The notes under the pieces are model-generated. The model was not told the DNA's origin and made no database searches. It saw only the letters and a list, made by a program, of their open reading frames with translations. The translations under genes were made by a program, and so were the position numbers. Source: an uncultured Oscillospiraceae bacterium (GTDB lineage Bacteria > Bacillota_A > Clostridia > Oscillospirales > Oscillospiraceae). From it: 8,777 nt of DNA. Every line of letters begins with the position of its first letter. The first letter of the stretch is position 1. The stretch covers positions 1 to 8,777 of the forward strand of contig CALXDE010000200.1 of NCBI GenBank assembly GCA_944386965.1. The letters are read 5' to 3'. This document shows positions 1 through 4,329 of the stretch, one piece after another.

Positions 1-356
1 CCTACACCTCCACCTACGCCTTGGGCGAGGGCTCGGAACTGGTCCTGACCTTCTACACCAGCGGCGGCCGTGTCAACGGTTACGCCGTGCAACTGTCCGC
101 CGAGGGGGTGCTGGACGTCAGTGCCACCATGCGGGGCAACGACCTGACGGCCCATGTGGCCATGAACGTCCCCTCCGGCGGCGCGGGCTCCGCCATGTCC
201 ATGACCATGGACATGACCGGGCGGTACGCCTCCACCACCAGCGCGCCCAAGGGGGTGCCCCCCACCGGGGCCGGGGTGATGGATCTGACCTCTATGATTA
301 CGGGGCCTGAGGACATGGAGCCCGCCGGTTCCGCGGACACCGCGGCCCAGGGCTGA
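1..356 (+). CDS. C-terminal end of an unrecognised protein, partial
   Basis: An open frame enters from the left edge (first full codon at position 3) and ends at TGA 354-356, giving 117 visible residues with no start in the window. I do not recognise the family. The visible part has no membrane segment and no catalytic motif. It alternates polar and hydrophobic residues, as in an extended beta-sheet protein, for example around LTFYTSGGRVNGYAVQLS and DLTAHVAMNVP. It contains a methionine-alternating strand (AMSMTMDMTG) followed by a Pro/Gly/Thr-rich tail. A beta-rich exported or lipoprotein-type domain is possible, but that is inference because the N-terminus is missing. An internal TTG at 21 is probably not the real start, since the frame is open upstream of it. 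The gene is followed 22 bp later by a terminator hairpin, so it is the last gene of its transcript. It converges on the M29 aminopeptidase gene. Confidence 0.7.
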   Translation, partial: YTSTYALGEGSELVLTFYTSGGRVNGYAVQLSAEGVLDVSATMRGNDLTAHVAMNVPSGGAGSAMSMTMDMTGRYASTTSAPKGVPPTGAGVMDLTSMITGPEDMEPAGSADTAAQG

Positions 357-378
357 GGATCCCCTAAAACAAGCAGAC

Positions 379-414
379 GAGCCGTGCCACTGTAAGTGGC
401 ACGGCTCTTATTTT
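379..414. terminator. Intrinsic terminator, probably bidirectional
   Basis: A perfect 12-bp inverted repeat (379-390 with 396-407, core GCCGTGCCAC/GTGGCACGGC) surrounds a 5-nt loop TGTAA and is followed on the plus strand by TTATTTT. Read on the minus strand it is followed within about 8 nt by TTGTTTT, a weaker tract. It sits between the convergent stop codons at 356 and 439, so it most likely ends both transcripts; the plus direction is the better supported. Confidence 0.85.
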
Positions 415-438
415 CTGCACCTGGACAGTGTCCGCCAT

Positions 439-1662
439 TTAGAGAGCGAAATTGCCGTCCACGAACACCGGGATCTCCCGGCCGTCATGGGTGGTGCCCA
501 CGATGGAGAGGTCGGCGGTGCCCACCATGAAGTCCACGTGGGTGATAGAGTCGTTGAGACCTGCGGCCTTGAGTTGCTCCTTGTCCATCTCCGGCCCGCC
601 CTGGATGCACTCGGGGTAGGCCTCACCGAAGGCCAGGTGGCAGGCGGCGTTTTCATCGAAAAGGGTGTTATAGAACAAAATCCCCTGGTTGCGGATGGGG
701 CTGTCATAGGGCACCAGGGCCACCTCCCCGAAGTATGCAGCCCCATCGTCCACGGATATGGCGTGGCGCAGGGTCTCCTCCCCGGTCTGGGCGTGGACCT
801 CCACGATCCTGCCCTTCTCCACCCGCATCCAGAACTTGTCCACGATGTTGCCGTCGTGGCTCAGGGGCAGGGAGGCGTACACCACCCCGTCCACGCCTTC
901 CCGCAGAGGAGCGGTAAAGATCTCCTCGGTGGGCATGTTGGCGATGAAGGCCTGTCCCTTGGGGGTGACGCTGTTGCCGGCGGCCCACAGGTGGTTCTCC
1001 GGCAGCTGGATGGTGAGATCTGTGCCCAGGCTGTTTTGATAGCGGAGGGAGCGGAAGCGCAGGGCGTTGAGCTTCTCCCTGCGCCGCTCCAGCGTGGCGA
1101 GGTGGGCCCTCCACTGTTCCACCGCCGTGCCGTCGCCGGTGATGCGCACGGCGGCAAAGATCGCGTCCCACAGCCGGTCCACCGCGTCGCCCCGGCCGGG
1201 AAACACCTTGTCCGCCCAACTGGGGATGGGGATGGAGGCGATGCACCAGGGAAAGGCGTTCTGCATCTGGAGGCGGTTGAAGGGCTTGAGGGCCTCGCCG
1301 CTGGCCTTCTGGCTGCGGACCAGACGCGCCGGGTCCACGCCCCTCAGGTTCTCCGGATCGCTGGCGGAGATGGCCAGATACGCCGCCCCCTCCTGGGCAT
1401 AGTCGTTGAAAAAATGGCGGGTCCACTGGGGGACCGTGTCAAACACATCCTCGGCGGCGTGGAGATACTTCTCCCGGGTGAGCGCGTCGTCCCCCCAGCG
1501 GAGGATCACCTCCCGGCAGCCGGCGGCGTAGGCGGCTCTGGCGCACAGCCGGGCAAAGTGGGCGCACTCCACCGGACAGGCGATGATGAGGTTCTGTCCC
1601 GGCTGGATGTTGACGCCGATCTCCACCAGGAGCCGCGCATATTCCTGTAGTTTTTCTTCCAT
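439..1662 (-). CDS. M29 family (AmpS/AmpT/PepS-like) metallo-aminopeptidase
   Basis: A 407-residue protein, the usual length for peptidase family M29 (about 400-415 aa): cytosolic aminopeptidases that remove N-terminal residues from peptides using two divalent metal ions. The N-terminus (EYARLLVEIGVNIQPGQNLI) is typical of the family. The candidate metal ligands are in place in the C-terminal half: Glu246/247 in MPTEEIF, Glu313 in GEVALVP, His342 in ACHLAFGEAYPECIQGG, and His375/Asp377 in THVDFMVGTADLSIVG. There is no signal peptide or membrane segment. I chose ATG 1662 over the in-frame ATG at 1698 because AGGAGG lies 8 nt upstream of 1662, and the 12 extra residues (MPAPSDTEEETT) do not look like family sequence. 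The gene lies 61 bp downstream of the YihY-like gene on the same strand, with a possible promoter of its own overlapping that gene's stop. Likely role: general peptide turnover. The exact substrate specificity cannot be read from the sequence. Confidence 0.93.
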   Translation of the reverse strand: MEEKLQEYARLLVEIGVNIQPGQNLIIACPVECAHFARLCARAAYAAGCREVILRWGDDALTREKYLHAAEDVFDTVPQWTRHFFNDYAQEGAAYLAISASDPENLRGVDPARLVRSQKASGEALKPFNRLQMQNAFPWCIASIPIPSWADKVFPGRGDAVDRLWDAIFAAVRITGDGTAVEQWRAHLATLERRREKLNALRFRSLRYQNSLGTDLTIQLPENHLWAAGNSVTPKGQAFIANMPTEEIFTAPLREGVDGVVYASLPLSHDGNIVDKFWMRVEKGRIVEVHAQTGEETLRHAISVDDGAAYFGEVALVPYDSPIRNQGILFYNTLFDENAACHLAFGEAYPECIQGGPEMDKEQLKAAGLNDSITHVDFMVGTADLSIVGTTHDGREIPVFVDGNFAL

Positions 1663-1670
1663 AGTGGTTT

Positions 1671-1676
1671 CCTCCT
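1671..1676 (-). promoter_or_regulatory. Shine-Dalgarno AGGAGG of the M29 aminopeptidase
   Basis: A perfect AGGAGG (minus strand) lies 8 nt before ATG 1662. It decides the start in favour of the 407-residue form over the 419-residue reading from 1698. Confidence 0.85.
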
Positions 1677-1722
1677 CTGTATCAGACGGGGCCGGCACGG
1701 ACCGGTCCCATTTTCTATCGCT

Positions 1723-1728
1723 ATTATA
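1723..1728 (-). promoter_or_regulatory. Possible -10 element (TATAAT) ahead of the aminopeptidase
   Basis: A perfect TATAAT on the minus strand overlaps the TAA stop (1724-1726) of the YihY-like gene, about 60 nt upstream of ATG 1662. No good -35 is seen at 16-18 bp, where the sequence is G-rich, and there is no TGn extension. It may give the aminopeptidase its own transcript, or it may be chance. Confidence 0.3.
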
Positions 1729-2611
1729 TCCGGTCGTAGCTGCCCTCCCCCAGGGTGTAGCGCCGGTTCTGGTCCCACTCCTGGATCATGCCGTTGACTT
1801 CCGCCCCCATGATCAAGGTGGCGGCGCTGAGAAACAGCCACACCAGCAGCACGATCACCGCGCCCAGGGTGCCGTAGATCACCGAGTAGTTGGCAAAATT
1901 CTCCACATAGAAGGAGAACCCCACCGACAGCAGCATCCAGGCCGCCAGGGCGCACAGCGCGCCGGGCACAATATACCGGGCCGGCTGACGCCGGTCCTGG
2001 GCCATGCCGTAGAGAATCCCCAGGGTGGCGAAAAGCAGCAGGGCCAGGATCACAAAACGCAGACTGTCCCACACGCCCAGCACCCCCCGGGACAGATTCA
2101 GGTGGCCGATGAAGAACAGCAGCACCTTCTCCCCCAGGGTCATCAGGGCCAGAGCCACCACGATGACCACGATGAGATACCCGGTGAACACCAGCTGCCG
2201 CAGGCGGAAGCGGATCGGCTTTCCCGGACGGCGCAGGCCATAGGCCCGGCGGACACAGCGCACCAGGCAGTTCACCGCCCGCATGGGGAAGTAGATGGAG
2301 AACACCAGGGAGAAGCCCAGCATGGTGGCGCTGGCGGTGTGGGAGACATATTGCAGATACGTCTCGCACAGATCCAGAATCGTCCGGGGCAGCACATGGG
2401 ACAGCAGCTCCCGCACGGCCTCCACATCCAGATGCAGGATGCCCAGCAGGGAGCTGAGGAAAATGAGCAGCGGGAAGATGGTGAAGAGCAGGTAGTAGGC
2501 CATGGCGGCGCTCTGCTGTCCCACGTCGTGGAGCGTGTAGCGCCGGATGAGCTGCCCGGTCACCCGGACAAACCGGCTGCGCCGCAGCCAAAGGGGAACC
2601 CTTCCGCGCAT
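1724..2611 (-). CDS. YihY/BrkB-family integral membrane protein
   Basis: A 295-residue polytopic membrane protein of the YihY/BrkB family, once mis-assigned as ribonuclease BN and sometimes called virulence factor BrkB. About six hydrophobic segments are visible: roughly residues 36-60, 93-112, 140-167, 184-203, 211-236 and 246-268. The family signatures are clear: HDVGQQSAAMAYYLLFTIFP near the first membrane segment, the basic loop RRAYGLRRPGKPIRF, and the C-terminal YGTLGAVIVLLVWLF followed by ALIMGAEVN-like sequence (here ATLIMGAEVNG). Its biochemical role is not settled; transporter or envelope functions have been proposed. I chose ATG 2611 because GGAGG sits 8 nt upstream. The alternative GTG at 2620 overlaps that ribosome binding site. 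It is the first gene of a probable two-gene unit with the M29 aminopeptidase and is divergent from the flavoprotein gene. Confidence 0.9.
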   Translation of the reverse strand: MRGRVPLWLRRSRFVRVTGQLIRRYTLHDVGQQSAAMAYYLLFTIFPLLIFLSSLLGILHLDVEAVRELLSHVLPRTILDLCETYLQYVSHTASATMLGFSLVFSIYFPMRAVNCLVRCVRRAYGLRRPGKPIRFRLRQLVFTGYLIVVIVVALALMTLGEKVLLFFIGHLNLSRGVLGVWDSLRFVILALLLFATLGILYGMAQDRRQPARYIVPGALCALAAWMLLSVGFSFYVENFANYSVIYGTLGAVIVLLVWLFLSAATLIMGAEVNGMIQEWDQNRRYTLGEGSYDRI

Positions 2612-2619
2612 TTCCAACA

Positions 2620-2624
2620 CCTCC
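2620..2624 (-). promoter_or_regulatory. Shine-Dalgarno GGAGG of the YihY-like gene
   Basis: GGAGG (minus strand) lies 8 nt before ATG 2611. It overlaps the possible GTG start at 2618-2620, which makes that longer start unlikely. Confidence 0.8.
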
Positions 2625-2635
2625 CTGGACAGACT

Positions 2636-2652
2636 GCGCCGCAGCGCGGCGC
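2636..2652 (-). promoter_or_regulatory. GC-rich hairpin in the leader of the YihY-like gene
   Basis: A perfect 7-bp inverted repeat, GCGCCGC - 3 nt - GCGGCGC (2636-2642 with 2646-2652), lies in the presumed 5' leader between the -10 element (2668-2673) and the Shine-Dalgarno (2620-2624). It has no T-tract and so is not a terminator. It may affect mRNA stability or translation, but it sits in a GC-rich stretch and may have no function. Confidence 0.35.
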
Positions 2653-2667
2653 GGTGCGGCGGACCTT

Positions 2668-2676
2668 AGTATAGCA
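2668..2676 (-). promoter_or_regulatory. Extended -10 promoter of the YihY-like gene
   Basis: Minus-strand TGCTATACT is an extended -10 (TGn plus TATACT, 5 of 6 to consensus). At 17 bp spacing the -35 position reads TTTATT, a poor match, within an AT-rich stretch. The predicted leader is about 50 nt, ending at ATG 2611. This is the best promoter candidate for the minus-strand unit YihY-like gene to aminopeptidase. Confidence 0.55.
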
Positions 2677-2739
2677 TACTTCTGGAAAAAAATAAATAGA
2701 ATCCCCTGGCGCCGCGTCCCGGCGGCGGCTGATTTCTGC

Positions 2740-2768
2740 TGGAAATGTCCCGGACGGTCTGTTATACT
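2740..2768 (+). promoter_or_regulatory. Promoter of the flavodoxin-fold protein gene
   Basis: TGGAAA (2740-2745, 4 of 6 to the -35 consensus) is separated by 17 bp from TATACT (2763-2768, 5 of 6 to the -10 consensus), with ATG 2805 about 30 nt past the expected transcription start. It is divergent from the minus-strand promoter at 2668-2676, so the short region between the two genes carries both. Confidence 0.6.
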
Positions 2769-2789
2769 GTAATAGAAAAATCGGCAATG

Positions 2790-2795
2790 AGGAGG
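2790..2795 (+). promoter_or_regulatory. Shine-Dalgarno AGGAGG of the flavodoxin-fold protein
   Basis: AGGAGG lies 9 nt before ATG 2805 and decides the start. The in-frame upstream extension from 2745 would run through the promoter and this site. Confidence 0.85.
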
Positions 2796-2804
2796 AATCC
2801 ATCG

Positions 2805-3428
2805 ATGCATGTACTGCTCATCAACGGCAGCAGCCGCCCCGCGGGCTGCACCTACACCGCTCTGCGCCAGGTGGCCGACACCCTGGAGGCGGAGGGGATC
2901 ACCGCGGAGATTCTCCATCTGGGCGCCGCCCCCATCGGGGACTGCACCGCCTGCGGCGGCTGCAAGGGGAAGGGCCGGTGTGTCTTTCCCGACGACGGCA
3001 TCAACGCGCTCATTGAAAAGGCCCAGACGGCCGACGGCTTCGTCTTCGGCACCCCGGTGTATTATGCCCACCCCAGCGGCCGGCTCCTGAGCGCGCTGGA
3101 CCGGGCCTTCTATGCCGGCGGGGCCGCCTTTGCCCACAAGCCCGGCTTCGCCGTGGTTTCTGCCCGCCGGGCCGGCACCACCGCCTCCCTGGACGCGGTG
3201 ATGAAGCACTTGACCATCAACCAGATGCCCGTGGTGTCCTCCACCTACTGGCCCATGGTCCACGGCAACACGCCGGAGGAGGTCCTCCAGGACGCCGAGG
3301 GCCTCCAGACCATGCGCAACGCCGCCCGGAACATGGCCTGGCTTCTCAAATGCATCCAGGCCGGAAGGGCGCAGGGCATCCTGCTGCCCCAGGCGGAGAG
3401 CGGGAACCGCACCAACTTCATCCGCTGA
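2805..3428 (+). CDS. Flavodoxin-fold NAD(P)H:FMN reductase-like protein with Fe-S-type cysteine cluster
   Basis: A 207-residue cytosolic protein of the NADPH-dependent FMN reductase/flavodoxin superfamily. The first beta strand and phosphate-binding loop (MHVLLINGSSRPAGCTYTAL, residues 1-20) and the second flavin loop (FGTPVYYAHPSGRLLSALDR, 81-100) mark an FMN-binding fold. Cys47, Cys50, Cys53 and Cys59 form a compact CX2CX2CX5C cluster (DCTACGGCKGKGRC). This is the spacing I recall for archaeal iron-sulfur flavoproteins (Isf) that hold a 4Fe-4S cluster, so electron transfer between NAD(P)H or ferredoxin and an unknown acceptor is plausible. The cluster is inference. Many bacterial relatives with a similar motif are only annotated as flavodoxin family. 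The C-terminus (residues 165-207) looks like a helical cap. ATG 2805 is set by AGGAGG 9 nt upstream. The gene is monocistronic: own promoter, strong terminator at once downstream, divergent from the YihY-like gene. Confidence 0.88.
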   Translation: MHVLLINGSSRPAGCTYTALRQVADTLEAEGITAEILHLGAAPIGDCTACGGCKGKGRCVFPDDGINALIEKAQTADGFVFGTPVYYAHPSGRLLSALDRAFYAGGAAFAHKPGFAVVSARRAGTTASLDAVMKHLTINQMPVVSSTYWPMVHGNTPEEVLQDAEGLQTMRNAARNMAWLLKCIQAGRAQGILLPQAESGNRTNFIR

Positions 3429-3431
3429 GTA

Positions 3432-3467
3432 CAGAAAAAGAGGACGCGCCGGCGTCCTCTTTTTCTG
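3432..3467. terminator. Strong bidirectional intrinsic terminator
   Basis: A perfect 16-bp inverted repeat (3432-3447 with 3452-3467) with the 4-nt loop GCCG. The arms read CAGAAAAAGAGGACGC and its complement, so the T-run TTTTT follows the GC-rich core in both directions. It lies between the convergent stop codons of the flavoprotein gene (3428) and the amidase gene (3478) and most likely ends both transcripts. Confidence 0.92.
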
Positions 3468-3477
3468 CGCTTGGCCG

Positions 3478-4215
3478 CTATTGCAGGTATTGGGCGGCGG
3501 CATAGCCCACGAGATTCTCGTAGTGGACCACGGACCAGCCCTCCCAGTTGCCGTAAACCCGGACGGCAGCCCCGTTGGGCAGGCTCGCGATGACCGGGGC
3601 GGACTGGGTGGGGCGGCCGCGGAGATTCAGCGTTCCGCTGCCTACGGTCACCGTGGCGTCATAGGGGGCGATGGGCCAGATAAACGGGATGCCGAAGTAC
3701 TCCGTCAGGCTCAGCGACAGGTTCTGGGCGATCTGGGGCAGGTTCCCCTCCACCCACAGCGCGTCGCTGACATTGTCGTGATACCCCAGCTCCAGGAGCA
3801 CCGAGGGGAACTTCGGGTCCCGGACCTCCCCCAGGCGGGTGGTGGCGCTGGTGGTGACCAGGTTGGGCAGGGGGTAGATGACCTTCAGATTGCCGGCGAA
3901 GATGTCCGCCGCCCGCTGTCCCTGGGTGCTGGTGGGGTAGTAGAAGGCGATGACGCCGCGGACATTGCCGTAGTTCTCCGGGGCGGCAGCGTTGGAGTGG
4001 AGGGCCAGATAGAGGTCGTACCAGCCCTGGTTGGCCTGGCGGATGGAGCTGGCCGCCGTCATGTCCGGTGTGTTGCGCCGGTACTGGATGCCGCAGGAGA
4101 GCAGATAGGGCACCATGGCGTCGGCCAGGCGGTTCATCCAGAACTCCTCGCTGCCGGTGCCGGTGACATAGGCGTTGCCCTCCTGGGTGGAGGGGCTGAG
4201 ATAGAGAAGGGGCAT
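3478..4215 (-). CDS. N-acetylmuramoyl-L-alanine amidase-like (Amidase_3) protein with C-terminal SH3 domain
   Basis: A 245-residue two-domain protein. Residues 1-178 match the Amidase_3 fold, which cleaves the bond between N-acetylmuramic acid and L-alanine in peptidoglycan. Residues 187-245 (TLNLRGRPTQSAPVIASLPN, NWEGWSVVHYENLVGYA) form a bacterial SH3 domain, usually a cell-wall binding module. Visible active-site candidates are Glu24 (SEEFWMNRLAD), His73 (LALHSNA) and Glu142 (LLELGYHDN). The first zinc-ligand His of the usual GHGG motif is absent: the equivalent stretch reads LSPSTQEGN, with Thr10 in its place. I recall this as a recurring Clostridia subfamily, so the loss may not mean inactivity. 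There is no signal peptide, so the export route is unclear; release by lysis or a cytosolic role are possible. ATG 4215 is chosen for GGAGG 6 nt upstream; ATG 4242 would add 9 residues but lacks a ribosome binding site. It follows the TRAP permease on the same strand with no clear promoter. Confidence 0.85.
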   Translation of the reverse strand: MPLLYLSPSTQEGNAYVTGTGSEEFWMNRLADAMVPYLLSCGIQYRRNTPDMTAASSIRQANQGWYDLYLALHSNAAAPENYGNVRGVIAFYYPTSTQGQRAADIFAGNLKVIYPLPNLVTTSATTRLGEVRDPKFPSVLLELGYHDNVSDALWVEGNLPQIAQNLSLSLTEYFGIPFIWPIAPYDATVTVGSGTLNLRGRPTQSAPVIASLPNGAAVRVYGNWEGWSVVHYENLVGYAAAQYLQ

Positions 4216-4250
4216 AGGAAACCTCCCATGGTTTTTTTCCATCCTATGCC
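4211..4250 (-). promoter_or_regulatory. Inverted repeat that would hide the amidase ribosome binding site and start codon
   Basis: In the minus-strand RNA, GGCAUAGGA (4250-4242) is perfectly complementary over 9 bp to UCCUAUGCC (4219-4211). An inner 4-bp stem (AACC 4233-4230 with GGUU 4223-4220) closes the 6-nt loop AUGGGA. The Shine-Dalgarno GGGAGGU (4227-4221) lies in the loop and inner stem, and the start AUG (4215-4213) lies inside the outer stem. If it folds, it would reduce translation initiation. The same symmetry could instead be a DNA operator. The repeat is seen directly; its function is inference. Confidence 0.5.
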
Positions 4251-4273
4251 GGAGACGCGCCGGCGTTGCGCGA

Positions 4274-4308
4274 AAGGAGCCTGCCGCAAACGCCGCGGCA
4301 GGCTCCTT
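4274..4308 (-). terminator. Hairpin terminator or attenuator downstream of the TRAP permease
   Basis: A perfect 14-bp inverted repeat (4274-4287 with 4295-4308, core GGAGCCTGCCGC) with a 7-nt loop lies 22 bp past the permease stop. In the minus direction the stem ends in CCTTT and then CG, so the T-tract is short and termination may be leaky. The amidase start is 58 bp further downstream. Confidence 0.65.
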
Positions 4309-4329
4309 CTTTCATCAAGGCAGGGGGAT

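Noticed and set aside
487..1650. A 387-codon open frame antisense to the M29 aminopeptidase
   Set aside because: Gly/Val/His-rich shadow of a gene whose family and metal ligands are clear on the other strand; no ribosome binding site.
1699..1708. GGACCGGTCC palindrome upstream of the aminopeptidase
   Set aside because: A 10-bp GC-rich palindrome with no T-tract and no conserved context; likely chance at this GC content.
2612..2620. GTG start three codons upstream for the YihY-like protein
   Set aside because: It overlaps the GGAGG that is ideally placed for ATG 2611.
1506..3503. A 665-codon open frame on the minus strand overlapping the YihY-like, flavoprotein and aminopeptidase genes
   Set aside because: It is out of frame with or antisense to genes of clear family and spans both promoters and the start sites; the composition is Pro/Arg/Gly/His-rich shadow coding.
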